From contig NZ_JAAAFX010000007.1 in NCBI RefSeq assembly GCF_019352895.1, positions 601,132 through 665,131 of the forward strand: a stretch of DNA of 64,000 nt. The letters run 5' to 3'. The DNA is from Variovorax boronicumulans (GTDB taxonomy: Bacteria; Pseudomonadota; Gammaproteobacteria; Burkholderiales; Burkholderiaceae_C). Made by a program: the position numbers and the translations under genes. This document shows, in pieces, positions 25,695-34,924 of this stretch. Numbering within the stretch: the stretch's first letter is position 1; every line of letters starts with the position of its first letter. The notes under the pieces were generated by a model that had not been told where the DNA came from, searched no databases, and was given only the letters and a program-made list of their open reading frames with translations.

Positions 25695-26878
25695 GCCACG
25701 CCGTCTCGCCCTATCTGCAGCCCGGCAGCACGCTGGGCGTGCTCGGCGGCGGCCAGTTGGGCCGCATGTTCGCCCAGACGGCCCAGCGCATGGGCTACTT
25801 CACGGCGGTGCTCGACCCCGACGCCGACAGCCCGGCCGGCCGGGTGAGCCACCACCACATCCACACCGACTACACCGACGTCGCGGGCCTGGCCCGGCTG
25901 GCCGGCCTGGCCGAGGCCATCACCACCGAATTCGAGAACGTGCCCGCGCCCTCGCTCGAGCACCTGGCCGCGGCCCGGCCGGTGGCGCCCGGCGCGGCCG
26001 CCGTGGCGATCGCGCAGGACCGGATCCGCGAGAAGGCGCACTTCATCCGCTGCGGCGTGGCCTGCGCGCCGCACGCGGTGATCGAGACCGCCGCCCAGCT
26101 GGACGCGGTCGCCGACGAACTGCTGCCCGGCATCCTCAAGACCGCCCGCCTGGGCTACGACGGCAAGGGCCAGCAGCGCGTCGCCACGCGCGAACAGCTG
26201 GCCGCCGCCTGGGAAGCCACCGGCGGCGTGCCCTGCGTGCTCGAGAAGCTGCTGCCGCTGGACTTCGAGTGCTCGGTGATCGTGGCCCGCGGCCACGACG
26301 GCCAGATGGTCCACCTGCCGCCCCAGCGCAACCTGCACCGCGACGGCATCCTGGCCGTGACCGAGGTGCACCCCGACAACATGCCGGCCGCGCTGGCCGC
26401 GCGCGCGGTGGCCTCGACCCGCTCGATCGCCGAGGGCCTGGCGTACGTGGGCGTGCTGTGCGTCGAGTACTTCGTGCTGGCCGACGGCGCGATGGTGGTC
26501 AACGAGATGGCGCCGCGCCCGCACAACAGCGGCCACTGGTCGATGGACGCGAGCGACGTGTCGCAGTTCGAGCTGCAGGTGCGCACCCTGGCCGGCCTGC
26601 CGCTGACCGCGCCGCGCCAGCACAGCCCGGCGCTGATGCTCAACCTGCTGGGCGACCTCTGGTTCGAGGACGGCGACGACGCCACGCCGACCGAGCCGCC
26701 CTGGGCCGACGTGCTGGCGCTGCCCGGCACCCACCTGCACCTCTACGGCAAGGCCTCGGCGCGCCGCGGGCGCAAGATGGGCCACCTGAACATCACCGGT
26801 GCCGACATCGCCACGGTGCGCGCCACCGCCGACTTCGCCGCCGCGGTGCTGGGCCTGCCCATCCCGCTGTCGGAGTAA
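25691..26878 (+). CDS. purK: N5-carboxyaminoimidazole ribonucleotide synthase
   Basis: A 395-residue ATP-grasp enzyme making N5-CAIR from AIR, bicarbonate and ATP. It shows GVLGGGQLGRMFAQTAQRMG at the N-terminus, ILKTARLGYDGKGQ in the ATP-grasp region, and EMAPRPHNSGHWSMDA. It forms a coupled pair with purE through a 4-bp overlap. Confidence 0.97.
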   Translation: MSHAVSPYLQPGSTLGVLGGGQLGRMFAQTAQRMGYFTAVLDPDADSPAGRVSHHHIHTDYTDVAGLARLAGLAEAITTEFENVPAPSLEHLAAARPVAPGAAAVAIAQDRIREKAHFIRCGVACAPHAVIETAAQLDAVADELLPGILKTARLGYDGKGQQRVATREQLAAAWEATGGVPCVLEKLLPLDFECSVIVARGHDGQMVHLPPQRNLHRDGILAVTEVHPDNMPAALAARAVASTRSIAEGLAYVGVLCVEYFVLADGAMVVNEMAPRPHNSGHWSMDASDVSQFELQVRTLAGLPLTAPRQHSPALMLNLLGDLWFEDGDDATPTEPPWADVLALPGTHLHLYGKASARRGRKMGHLNITGADIATVRATADFAAAVLGLPIPLSE

Positions 26879-26883
26879 GCGCC

Positions 26884-27885
26884 ATGATCGTCGACGGCCG
26901 CTCCCCCGATGCCATCGCCGCCGCGGCGGTGCAATTGCGCGCGGGCGGCCTGGTGGCCTTCCCGACCGAGACCGTCTACGGCCTGGGCGCCGACGCCGGC
27001 AGCGACGCGGCCGTGACCGGCATCTTCCGCGCCAAGGGCCGCCCGGCGGACCATCCGCTGATCGTCCACGTGCCGGCCGGCCCCAAGGGCACCGAGGCGC
27101 TGTCGTACTTCGCGCAGCCGCTGCCGGCCTTTGCCGAGAAGCTGGTGCTGGCCTTCTGGCCCGGCCCGCTGACCCTGATCGTCACGCGCCAGCCCGGCGT
27201 CGCCACGGCTTCCGCGGGCGGGCAGGACACCATCGGCCTGCGCTGCCCCGCGCACCCGGTGGCGCAGGCGCTGCTCGAGGCCTGCGCCGCGCAGGGCGTG
27301 CTCGGCCTGTCCGGCCCCAGCGCCAACCGTTTCGGCCGCGTGAGCCCGACCACCGCGCAGCATGTGCACGCCGAATTCGGCGAGACGCTGATGGTGGTCG
27401 ACGGCGGCCCCTGCGCCGTGGGCATCGAATCGACCATCGTCGACTGCAGCCGCGGCGCCCCGGTGCTGCTGCGGCCCGGCGCGATCACCCGCGACCAGAT
27501 CGAGGCCGCCTGCGGCGAAGCCCTGCGCGACAAGCACGACCTGGCCGCGCCCGACCCGCGCGCCTCGGGCACGCTGGCCGCGCACTACGCGCCCGAGGCC
27601 AAGCTGCGGCTGATGGACGCGCGCGCCCTGCAGGCCGCGCTCGACGTGCTCGGCGCCCAGGCCGCACACATCGCCGTCTGGGCGCGCACACCGCTCAAGC
27701 ACCGCTCGCAGCGCGTGCTGCAGCGGCGCATGCCCGACGACGCGGCCGCAGCGGCGCAGCAGCTGTTCGCGGTGCTGCGCGAGTTCGACACCGAAGGCGT
27801 CAAGCTGATCTGGGTCGAGACCCCGCCCGACACGCCCGAGTGGGAAGGCGTGAAGGACCGGCTGCAGCGCGCCGCGGCGGCCTGA
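26884..27885 (+). CDS. tsaC: L-threonylcarbamoyladenylate synthase (Sua5/TsaC family)
   Basis: A 333-residue enzyme that makes threonylcarbamoyl-AMP for the t6A37 modification of tRNA. The YrdC domain (residues 1-200) contains FPTETVYGLGADA, RPADHPLIVH and GLSGPSANRFGRVSPTTA. About 130 extra C-terminal residues (starting GTLAAHYAPEAKL) form the Sua5 domain, so this is the long Sua5-type enzyme. It follows purK after five bases. The t6A partner tsaB is 3.3 kb away in this window. Confidence 0.94.
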   Translation: MIVDGRSPDAIAAAAVQLRAGGLVAFPTETVYGLGADAGSDAAVTGIFRAKGRPADHPLIVHVPAGPKGTEALSYFAQPLPAFAEKLVLAFWPGPLTLIVTRQPGVATASAGGQDTIGLRCPAHPVAQALLEACAAQGVLGLSGPSANRFGRVSPTTAQHVHAEFGETLMVVDGGPCAVGIESTIVDCSRGAPVLLRPGAITRDQIEAACGEALRDKHDLAAPDPRASGTLAAHYAPEAKLRLMDARALQAALDVLGAQAAHIAVWARTPLKHRSQRVLQRRMPDDAAAAAQQLFAVLREFDTEGVKLIWVETPPDTPEWEGVKDRLQRAAAA

Positions 27886-27888
27886 CGC

Positions 27889-29490
27889 TCAACTGCCCGC
27901 AGCCAGCACGCCCTGGAAGAAGCCGCGGGCCGTGGCCAGGCAGAAGGGCGGCACCAGCGCGCCGTGGTAGGCCAGCGTGACCGCCTGGGCCTTGTCGCTC
28001 GGCGTGCCCACCGTGTTCGCCGCCAGCGAGGCCTTGGCCTGCGCGAAGCCGGCGCGCGCGGGCGCGTAGGCATCGACCGCGGCCGATTCTTCCAGGTCCA
28101 CCGTCGTCAGCGCGGCGGCCGGCACGCCCTTGGCGAGGAAATAGCCAATCGTCGCTTGGGTGCTCACGAAGTTCACCGTCGGGTCCTTGGCGCCGCCGCA
28201 CATCAGCACCGGCTTGGTCGGCGTCCAGTTGCGCAGGTCGTTCGCCACCGCCGCCTTGCGGAAGCCCGTGGACGGCGTGCAGCCCAGCGGCGTCGCCGTG
28301 CCCAGCGATGCCGGCGTGGACGGCAGCGCATTGCCGGGGCAGGGGTTGGCCTGGATGTCGCCGGCGGCCAGCGTCAGGTAGCTCTGGCGCACCAGGTTGT
28401 TGGCGCCGTAGAAGATCGACAGCGAGGGGTCGACCGGCCCCGGCACGGCGCCGGCCGGGAACAGCGCCAGCTGCGGCAGCTTGTTCGAGCTGAACAGCGT
28501 GTCGGGCGTCAGGCTCGGCAGCAGGGTCTCGATGCCGGTGGCGTACGGGGCCTCGTAGACGTCGGCGGGGGTGGTGTAGACGTTACCGAACTGCTGCTGC
28601 CAGCTGGTCGTCAGCAGCGGCACGAACAGCGTGCTGCCCAGCGCAGGCCAGCCCTGGAAGGTGTAGTCGGTCAGCAGGCTGATGGCCGAGGGCGCCGACA
28701 GCGGGGCCGAGGCCGTCACCGCCTGGCCCGTGGCCTGCAGCTCGCGATGCGCCGCCATGGCCACGTAGCCGCCCTGCGAGTAGCCGCTGACGAACAGCGT
28801 GCCGGCATCGCTGGCACCAATGGCCGTGAAGGTCTTGCGGGCCGCGGTGAGCGCATCCACCATGTCCTTGCCCTGCTGGTCGCCGTCGAGGTAGGGGTGG
28901 TAGGGCAGCGTCGACTTGTCGTAGCCCGCGTAGTTGGGCGCCACCACGATGAAGCCCTGGGCCGCGAAGGTGGCGGCGATCAGCAGGCCTTCGCCGGCGG
29001 CGGCCTGGGTGGTGTCGGTCCACTTGGCGAGGTTGTAGCTGCGGTCCGCCGTGGTGCCGTGCGCATAGAGCAGCACCGGACGCTTGCCGCTGCAGGCCGC
29101 GTCGGTGCCGGTGGGCACCATCACGGCGGCGGTGGCGTTGGTGGCCTCGTTCTTCGCGCCGATGGTGCGGTACTCAAGGTAGCGGGTGTCGACGCCGCAC
29201 TTGGGCGTACCCGCCACCTGCAGCACCGCGCCGCCCTGGGCACTGCCCTGCAGGCTGGCCGTGAAGTCGGCGGCCGAGAGCTTGGCTGCCTGTTCCGGCG
29301 GGGCGACCACCGAGCCCCGACCCGTGTCGGCGACGGGCGGCGGTGCGGGCGCCGGCGCGGGCGGGGGTGCAGGCGGCGTCACGACGACGCTGCTGTCCCC
29401 GTCGCTGCCGCCGCAGGCCGCGAGCAGCAGCGTGAGGCCTGCGAGGGCCGCTGCGTGGCGCAGCGGGGTGGAGAGATGTTGTTTTTGCAC
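27889..29490 (-). CDS. Secreted lipase/peptidase-like alpha/beta-hydrolase lipoprotein
   Basis: A 533-residue lipoprotein. Lipobox Cys26 (LLLAACGGS) is followed by a Pro/Ala linker (39-53). The hydrolase domain has LLYAHGTTADR in the oxyanion position, the nucleophile motif GYSQGG with Ser238, a possible acid in GGAKDPTVNF and several C-terminal histidines. It resembles secretory lipases and prolyl-oligopeptidase-like enzymes; the substrate is not predictable. GTG at 29490 is the start, with AGGAG nine bases upstream. A good palindrome lies just upstream, suggesting repressor control. It converges on tsaC with a 3-bp gap. Confidence 0.85.
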   Translation of the reverse strand: MQKQHLSTPLRHAAALAGLTLLLAACGGSDGDSSVVVTPPAPPPAPAPAPPPVADTGRGSVVAPPEQAAKLSAADFTASLQGSAQGGAVLQVAGTPKCGVDTRYLEYRTIGAKNEATNATAAVMVPTGTDAACSGKRPVLLYAHGTTADRSYNLAKWTDTTQAAAGEGLLIAATFAAQGFIVVAPNYAGYDKSTLPYHPYLDGDQQGKDMVDALTAARKTFTAIGASDAGTLFVSGYSQGGYVAMAAHRELQATGQAVTASAPLSAPSAISLLTDYTFQGWPALGSTLFVPLLTTSWQQQFGNVYTTPADVYEAPYATGIETLLPSLTPDTLFSSNKLPQLALFPAGAVPGPVDPSLSIFYGANNLVRQSYLTLAAGDIQANPCPGNALPSTPASLGTATPLGCTPSTGFRKAAVANDLRNWTPTKPVLMCGGAKDPTVNFVSTQATIGYFLAKGVPAAALTTVDLEESAAVDAYAPARAGFAQAKASLAANTVGTPSDKAQAVTLAYHGALVPPFCLATARGFFQGVLAAGS

Positions 29491-29512
29491 GGTGTGTCTC
29501 CTGCGTTGAATG

Positions 29513-29534
29513 GAATCGAACGACCGTCCGATTC
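29513..29534. promoter_or_regulatory. Palindromic operator candidate upstream of the lipase-like gene
   Basis: A 22-bp dyad with outer arms GAATCG and CGATTC and an inner ACG/CGT pair; nine of eleven positions are complementary. The inner part resembles TetR-type sites (GAACGNNCGTTC). It lies 23 bases before the GTG start, where it could block transcription. No regulator gene is adjacent. Confidence 0.5.
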
Positions 29535-29593
29535 TGTTCAGCGCTCCGCGCCCGATGCAATGGGGTTTGCCTGCGCCGGTGGCGCGGCGCCGA

Positions 29594-31027
29594 TCAGTTG
29601 TCCTGGGTCGCCCAGTCCACCAGCGCGTCGAAGGCGGGCCGTGCCGCGGCCGCGTTGCCGTGGTTGGCGATCGCCACCAGCACGTAGCGCCGTCCGCTGG
29701 CGCCGTGCACGTAGCCGGCCACGCCGGCGGCGTCGCGCAGCGTGCCGGTCTTGAGGTGGGCCGCGCCGCCCGAACGCAGTGCCCGCTTGCGCAGCGTGCC
29801 GTCGACGCCCGAGGCCGGCAGCGAGGACATCAGCTCGGGCATCACCGGCGAGCGCCAGGCCACCTGCAGCATCTTGGCCAGCGCCGCGGCGCTGATGCGC
29901 TCGTCGCGCGACAGCCCCGAGCCGTTGTCGAACACCGGCTGGCCTTCGCCGGTGCCGATGCGGTCGTTCCACCATTGGCGGATGGCGCTGCGCGAGGCCT
30001 CGAGCGAGCCGCGCTTCTTCTGCTGCAGGCCCAGCGTGAGGAACAGCTGCTGTGCCATCACGTTGTTGCTGTACTTGTTGATGTCGCGGATCACCTCGGC
30101 CAGCGGTGGCGAGTTGACCTCGAAGGCCGGCTTGAGATCGGCCGGCACGCGTCCGTCGCGCACCTGGCCCTTGAGGGGATGGCCCATCTCGGTCCAGAGG
30201 CCGCCGATCGCGCGCGCCGCGTAGCGGCCCGGGTCGGCATAGGCCACGGCCCAGCTTTTCTCGCCACAGGCCGCCGGGTAGCTGCCGGTGAAGCCCATGC
30301 GTGCCGGGTCGGCCACCTCGGCGCCGATCGTCGTGCGCCAGTCGCCGCATTCGCCGGCCGACAGCGGCAGCGTGGACTGCATCGCCACGCCCAGCAGCGG
30401 CGGGTCGAAGCTCACCTGCGCGGTCGAGTTCGCGCGGTTGGGCTGGAAGCTCATGACCACCGACTTGAAGTTGACCAGCAGCGCGTCGGGTGCCGCGTTG
30501 TAGGGGCGCAGGCCCTCGCCGTCGAAGGCTGCGGGGTCGGCTTCGGGCGTGTCGAAGGCGCTGCGGTCGAGCACGATGTCGCCGGCGATGCTCTGGATGC
30601 CCAGGCCCTGCACCCGCCGCATCAGCAGCCACAGCCGCTCGATCACCAGCTTGGGATCGCCCTGGCCGCGGATGTAGAGGTTGCCCTCGAGCACGCCGTT
30701 GCGGACCGGGCCGTCGATGTAGACCGGCGTGTTCCAGGTGTAGGCCGGCCCCAGCAGGTCGAGCCCGGCGTAGGTGGTGACCAGCTTCATGATCGAGGCC
30801 GGGTTCACCGGCACCTGCGTGCGCCAGGCCAGGCGCGGCGGCCGCACGCCGTCGGCGTCGGCCACCAGCAGCGTCACGGCCTCGCGCGGGACCTTGGCAC
30901 GCGCCAGCGCGGCCTCGACCTCGGGCGGCAGCGCCTGGGCGGCGGCCGCCAGGGGCAGCAGCGGCAGCGCGGCGAGGGTGGCAAGACGGAGGGTGGCGCG
31001 GGCGCGGTGCAGGGCGGAACGGGGCAT
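29594..31027 (-). CDS. dacB: D-alanyl-D-alanine carboxypeptidase/endopeptidase (PBP4)
   Basis: A 477-residue periplasmic penicillin-binding protein that trims or cuts peptidoglycan peptides. After a signal peptide (residues 1-31, ending AAAAQ) come the three active-site motifs: S-I-M-K (SxxK), S-N-N (SxN, KYSNNVM) and K-T-G (LKTGTL). The large insert between SxxK and SxN is typical of class C PBP4. Start is ATG at 31027. The gene is divergent from tsaB. Confidence 0.95.
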   Translation of the reverse strand: MPRSALHRARATLRLATLAALPLLPLAAAAQALPPEVEAALARAKVPREAVTLLVADADGVRPPRLAWRTQVPVNPASIMKLVTTYAGLDLLGPAYTWNTPVYIDGPVRNGVLEGNLYIRGQGDPKLVIERLWLLMRRVQGLGIQSIAGDIVLDRSAFDTPEADPAAFDGEGLRPYNAAPDALLVNFKSVVMSFQPNRANSTAQVSFDPPLLGVAMQSTLPLSAGECGDWRTTIGAEVADPARMGFTGSYPAACGEKSWAVAYADPGRYAARAIGGLWTEMGHPLKGQVRDGRVPADLKPAFEVNSPPLAEVIRDINKYSNNVMAQQLFLTLGLQQKKRGSLEASRSAIRQWWNDRIGTGEGQPVFDNGSGLSRDERISAAALAKMLQVAWRSPVMPELMSSLPASGVDGTLRKRALRSGGAAHLKTGTLRDAAGVAGYVHGASGRRYVLVAIANHGNAAAARPAFDALVDWATQDN

Positions 31028-31093
31028 CGGCGCATTATCCCGGCCTGTCGCCGGCGCTTGCCCCCAGGCCGGCAGGCCGCCGCGCGGCGCCCG

Positions 31094-31099
31094 GATAAT
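31094..31099 (+). promoter_or_regulatory. Candidate -10 element (GATAAT) upstream of tsaB
   Basis: GATAAT matches the -10 consensus at five positions. It lies six bases before a short in-frame ATG (31106) and 64 bases before the tsaB start. Its reverse-oriented counterpart (ATTATCC) is found close to the dacB start, so the region is symmetrical. Confidence 0.4.
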
Positions 31100-31105
31100 C
31101 GGGGC

Positions 31106-31171
31106 ATGTCCGCCGCCTCCCGCCTTTCCTCTTTCCAGCCCGGCTGCACGCCGGACGCGGCCCATGGCTGA
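31106..31171 (+). CDS. Possible 21-codon leader peptide overlapping the tsaB start
   Basis: A short frame starting MSAASRLSSFQ and ending with TGA at 31169-31171, in a different frame from tsaB, whose ATG lies at 31164. If translated from a leaderless transcript starting near 31106, ribosomes would finish over the tsaB start and could couple its translation. No Shine-Dalgarno site is present. It may equally be chance. Confidence 0.2.
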   Translation: MSAASRLSSFQPGCTPDAAHG

Positions 31172-31865
31172 CGACAAGCTGCTCGCCTTCGACACCAGCA
31201 CCGACATGCTGAGCGTGGCCGTGCGCCATGGCGCGCGCGTGTTCGCCCACAGCGGCCCGGGCGGCGCGCAGGCTTCGGCCACGCTGATCCCGCTGATCCG
31301 CCAGTTGCTGGCCGAGGCCGGCCTGGCGCTGGCCGACCTCGACGCGATCGCCTTCGGCCGCGGGCCCGGTTCCTTCACCGGCCTGCGCACCGCCTGCGCC
31401 GTGGCGCAGGGCCTGGGCTTCGGCGCCGGCGTGCCGCTGCTGCCGGTCGACACGCTGCAGGCCGTGGCCGAGGAGGCCCGCCACCGTTTCGGCGCCGTGC
31501 GCGTGGTGGCGCTGCTCGATGCGCGCATGGACCAGGTCTATGCCGCGCGCTACGACTTCGACGCCCCCCCCGACGCCCCGGTCGAAGCCGAACTGCTGGC
31601 CCCCGAGGCGGTGACCGTGCCCGAGGGCTGGGTGCTGGCCGGCAATGCCTTCGCGGCCTACGGCGAGCGCCTGCCCGCCGTCACGCGCCATGCGGTGCTG
31701 CCCACCGCCGAGGCCCTGCTGCGGCTCGCGCCCGCGCTGCTGGCCGCCGGGCGCGCGGTGGCGCCGGCCGACGCCGCACCGCTCTACGTTCGCGATAAAG
31801 TGGCACAGACCACCGAAGAACGCGCGGCCCTCAAGGCCGCGCAGCAAGCCACGCCTACGCCATGA
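31164..31865 (+). CDS. tsaB: tRNA threonylcarbamoyladenosine biosynthesis protein TsaB
   Basis: A 233-residue ASKHA-fold protein that scaffolds TsaD and TsaE in t6A37 synthesis. Signature segments are LAFDTSTDMLSVAV, AFGRGPGSFTGLRTACAVAQGL and LLDARMDQVYAARYDF. The rimI start overlaps its stop by four bases, an arrangement conserved widely. Confidence 0.95.
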   Translation: MADDKLLAFDTSTDMLSVAVRHGARVFAHSGPGGAQASATLIPLIRQLLAEAGLALADLDAIAFGRGPGSFTGLRTACAVAQGLGFGAGVPLLPVDTLQAVAEEARHRFGAVRVVALLDARMDQVYAARYDFDAPPDAPVEAELLAPEAVTVPEGWVLAGNAFAAYGERLPAVTRHAVLPTAEALLRLAPALLAAGRAVAPADAAPLYVRDKVAQTTEERAALKAAQQATPTP

Positions 31866-32362
31866 GCGCCGTCCTGCAGCCCCTCGAAGCCCGCTTCGAC
31901 GCCATGAGCGTCGAGCGGCTGCCGGCGGTCTGCGCGATCGAGAAGCAGGCGTACACGCACCCCTGGACGCACGCCAACTTCATCGACTCGATGGCCGCGG
32001 GCTACCGCTGCCAGCTGCTGATGGGCGGCGACACCGTGATCGGCTACTTCGTGGCCATGAAGGGCGTCGACGAGGTGCACCTGCTCAACATCACGGTCGC
32101 ACCCGAATTCCAGCGCCAGGGCTGGGCCCTGCTGATGCTCGAGGCGCTGGCCGGCTGGTCGCGCGGCCAGAACGCGCAATGGCTGTGGCTCGAGGTGCGC
32201 GTGAGCAACGCGCGCGCGCTGCACATCTACGAACACCACGGCTTTCGCCGCGTCGGCGTGCGCAAGGGCTACTACCCCGCCTTCGGCGGCCGCGAGGACG
32301 CGGTGGTGATGAGCCTGCGGCTGAACGAACCGACCAGCGCCTGGGGCGCGCTCACGCCATGA
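31862..32362 (+). CDS. rimI: Ribosomal protein S18-alanine N-acetyltransferase
   Basis: A 166-residue GNAT enzyme that acetylates the N-terminal alanine of ribosomal protein S18. It shows EKQAYTHPWTHANF and the acetyl-CoA-binding motif VAPEFQRQGWALLMLEAL, followed by LEVRVSNARALHIYEHHGF and RKGYYPA. It is coupled to tsaB by a 4-bp overlap. Confidence 0.94.
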   Translation: MSAVLQPLEARFDAMSVERLPAVCAIEKQAYTHPWTHANFIDSMAAGYRCQLLMGGDTVIGYFVAMKGVDEVHLLNITVAPEFQRQGWALLMLEALAGWSRGQNAQWLWLEVRVSNARALHIYEHHGFRRVGVRKGYYPAFGGREDAVVMSLRLNEPTSAWGALTP

Positions 32363-32393
32363 GCACCGCCGCGCGCAGCGCAGAAGCGATCCA

Positions 32394-33170
32394 ATGAACG
32401 AATCCACGATGAACCTCGATGCGCGCCAGCGCGCCATGCTCGACGAGATGGGCATCAAGGTCTGGTGGCCGAGCACCGTGCAGGCCGCGCCGGAAGCGGC
32501 CTCCGCGCCCGCCGCCGTGGTCGAGGCGCCGGTGGTGCCGGCCCGCGTCTTGCGCGAAGCCCCGGCACCCAGCGCGCCGGTCCAGGCGCCGGCGCCGGTC
32601 CGTGCCCCGGTCGCCGCACCCGTCGCAGCGCCCACGGCGCCGGTCGCGCGCACCCACGGCGCCGCCGTGCTGGTCGAGGCGCCGCGGCTGCTGCATGGCG
32701 GCGTGGCGGCACCGGGCGGTGGCTGGCTCATCGTGGCCGACATGCCCCCCGAGGCCGACGGCCGCCACGGCGATCCCTTCGCGGGCGACGCCGGCCGTCT
32801 GCTCGACAACATGCTGCGCGCACTGCAGTTGCAGGGCGGCGAGCGGCCGGTGCACCTGATGCGCACGCACCGCGGCGTCGCGGCCGGGCGCGCCGACAGC
32901 CCGAGCCCCCTGGACGACAGCTTCGCCGCCCACGCACAGGCGCTTGCGCCGCGCGTGGTGCTGGCCATGGGCCCGCTGGCCGCGCAGAGCCTGCTGCAGA
33001 GCACCGACCCGCTGGGCAGGCTGCGCGGCCGCGCCGTGCCGATGGCGGCCTGGGGCGGCCTGCCCGTGGTGGCCACCTACCACCCGGCCTACCTGCTGCG
33101 CAACCCGGCCGACAAGGCCCGTGCCTGGGCGGACCTCTGCCTGGCGGCGGCGCAGGTGGCGCAGGCCTGA
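32394..33170 (+). CDS. Uracil-DNA-glycosylase-like protein (family 4 relative) without Fe-S cysteines
   Basis: A 258-residue protein. Residues 1-28 are an N-terminal segment (RQRAMLDEMGIKVWW), 30-90 an Ala/Pro-rich linker, and 110-258 a UDG-fold domain. Motif 1 can be aligned at 115-131 but reads ADMPPEADG instead of GEAPGxxED; the downstream DPFAGDAGRLLDNML is family-like. Motif 2 is HPAYLLRN at 230-237. Family-4 enzymes use four cysteines to bind a 4Fe-4S cluster, yet this protein has only Cys249. It may be an inactive or repurposed homologue. The gene follows rimI closely, a common place for it in this lineage. Confidence 0.75.
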   Translation: MNESTMNLDARQRAMLDEMGIKVWWPSTVQAAPEAASAPAAVVEAPVVPARVLREAPAPSAPVQAPAPVRAPVAAPVAAPTAPVARTHGAAVLVEAPRLLHGGVAAPGGGWLIVADMPPEADGRHGDPFAGDAGRLLDNMLRALQLQGGERPVHLMRTHRGVAAGRADSPSPLDDSFAAHAQALAPRVVLAMGPLAAQSLLQSTDPLGRLRGRAVPMAAWGGLPVVATYHPAYLLRNPADKARAWADLCLAAAQVAQA

Positions 33171-33177
33171 ACGACCA

Positions 33178-33205
33178 AGGCGACACGGCCTGCGCCGTGT
33201 CGCCT
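33178..33205. terminator. Strong hairpin between convergent genes, likely bidirectional terminator
   Basis: AGGCGACACGG, six-base loop, CCGTGTCGCCT: a perfect 11-bp stem directly after the glycosylase-like gene and before the autotransporter end. There is no T-run, so termination may be incomplete or Rho-assisted. Confidence 0.7.
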
Positions 33206-33236
33206 GGCGGATCGAGGCCGGGCGTTCAGCGCGGCG

Positions 33237-34526
33237 TCAGAACTTCCACAGCAGGTTGGCCCGCACGCCGTGGTCTTCCACGCCGCTGCCGACCTGGCCG
33301 CTGTACGACACGCCCAGCGTCAGGTTGCGCTGCAGGCTGAAGTCCAGGCCGCCTTCCAGCACGGCCACGTCCTTGCCGATCGGTGCACCGGCCACGCTGA
33401 AGGCCGAGGAGCCGGCAAAGCGGGCCGCCGATGTCGGCGCGGTGTCGCCGAAGGCATGGCGCCAGCCGACCATGCCGCGCAGCGTCGCCTGCAGGCCGCC
33501 CAGGGCGACCGCGCTGCTGGCGCGCAGGCCCAGCGTGCTGAAGCTGGTGCTGGTGGTGTCGCCGGCCACGCCGAGCGCGGCCGCGCCGCCGGATTCGGTG
33601 AAGCCGTCGGTCTTCAGCCGCACATGCGCCAGGCCCGCGAAGGGTTCCAGCAGGCCGCCGCCGGCCGGCAGGGCCCAGCCCAGTTCGCCGAAGATCTGCA
33701 GCGCCTTCGCGTCGTAGTCGCCCTTGAGCCGGTCGGAGAAGCCGGTGAAGCCGACCTGGCGCTGCGTCTCGACCTGGCTGAGGCTGTAGCTGGCGCCGGC
33801 GCGCAGGCCCAGCGCGCCCCACTGCTTGGCGCCGTAGGCCCCCAGGTGGTAGGTGTCGCTGTCGGCCGAGGAGGCGCGTGCGGCCAGCGCGGTGCGCCCG
33901 CGGGTGTAGCCGCCGATCACGCCCACGCGGGCGTCGCTGCCCAGCGCGGTGTCGGCGCCGACCAGCAGACCGGTGGTGTTGCGGTCGATGCTGCCCGCAT
34001 TGCCGTTGCCGTCGTTGCTGCCCAGCGAGCGCAGCGCGCGCACCCAGAGGCCGCCGCGGCCCGCCAGGTCGTCCGCCGCGGGCACGCCGCCCAGCGACTG
34101 GCGCGCGCGGTCGAGGCCGGCCTCGCGCACGAAGCGGCTGTCCTCGATGGCGGCCGACTTGACCGAGGCGTGCAGCTCGCCCGAGAGCTGGTCGAAGGCG
34201 CTGCGCGCGGTCGGCGCGTCCAGTTGCACCACGGCGTTGTAGAGCGCGCCGGTGCGCACGCTGTCGATCGCGCCGCCGCTGGCGCGCTGGTTGGCCGTGA
34301 CGCCGACGTCGCCGAAGCGCAGGTCGTTGCGCGTCAGGCCCAGCAGCACGTCCTGCGCGGTGTAGCTCAGCACGGGGGTCAGGAAGGCGAAGTTCGACGA
34401 CACGCCGCCGAAGGTGCCCACGCGCGACCCGGCGCTGAGGAGGGTGTAGCGCGTCACGGGGTTCCAGCTGCCGTCGGCTGCCAGCACGATCACCGAGGCG
34501 CCGCCCAGCGTGGCGGTGCCGCTCAC
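33237..34526 (-). pseudogene. Autotransporter beta-barrel part, separated from its passenger by a frameshift
   Basis: A 429-residue open frame (GTG at 34526) that has no signal peptide. The first 110 residues are the end of a passenger (GGASVIVLAADGSW, TRYTLLSAGSRVGTFGGVSSNF), and the last 270 or so form the outer-membrane autotransporter domain with alternating strands and a final Phe (RANLLWKF). The frame continues upstream past 34526 as GRSDLIRV, which belongs with the passenger end. Supplying one missing base near 34545-34550 would join it to the upstream frame into one protein of about 1,090 residues. As written, the barrel cannot be exported. Confidence 0.85.
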
Positions 34527-34924
34527 GCGGATCAGGTCGCTGCGGCCTGCACCTGGTACTTGGCAGTGGCGTCGAAGCGCAGGTCGCCGTTGATCTGGAG
34601 CGTGCCGATGCCGCTGCCGGCAGGGGCCACCGTCGAGTCGGCCAGCAGCGTCGTGCTGCCCAGCGTGCCGATGCCCTGGAGCGTGGCGCCGCTGCCGATG
34701 CTGGTGCTGCCGCCGAGCACGCTGTCGATCAGCAGCGTGCCGCCGAGGATCTGCGTGCTGCCGGTGAAGGCCGAGCCGTCGCCGGTGTAGCGCACCACGC
34801 CGGCGCCCGTCTTGCGCAGGTTGCCGCTGCCCGACAGCGCGTTGGCCAGCGTGCCGTCGCTCGCCTGGTCGATCACCAGCGCCGCGTTGTCGACGATCGC
34901 GCCGGTGCCGAAGCTGTTCACGTG

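Noticed and set aside
32455..32712. Open frame antisense to the Ala/Pro linker of the glycosylase-like gene
   Set aside because: Arg/Pro-rich reverse reading of a low-complexity linker.
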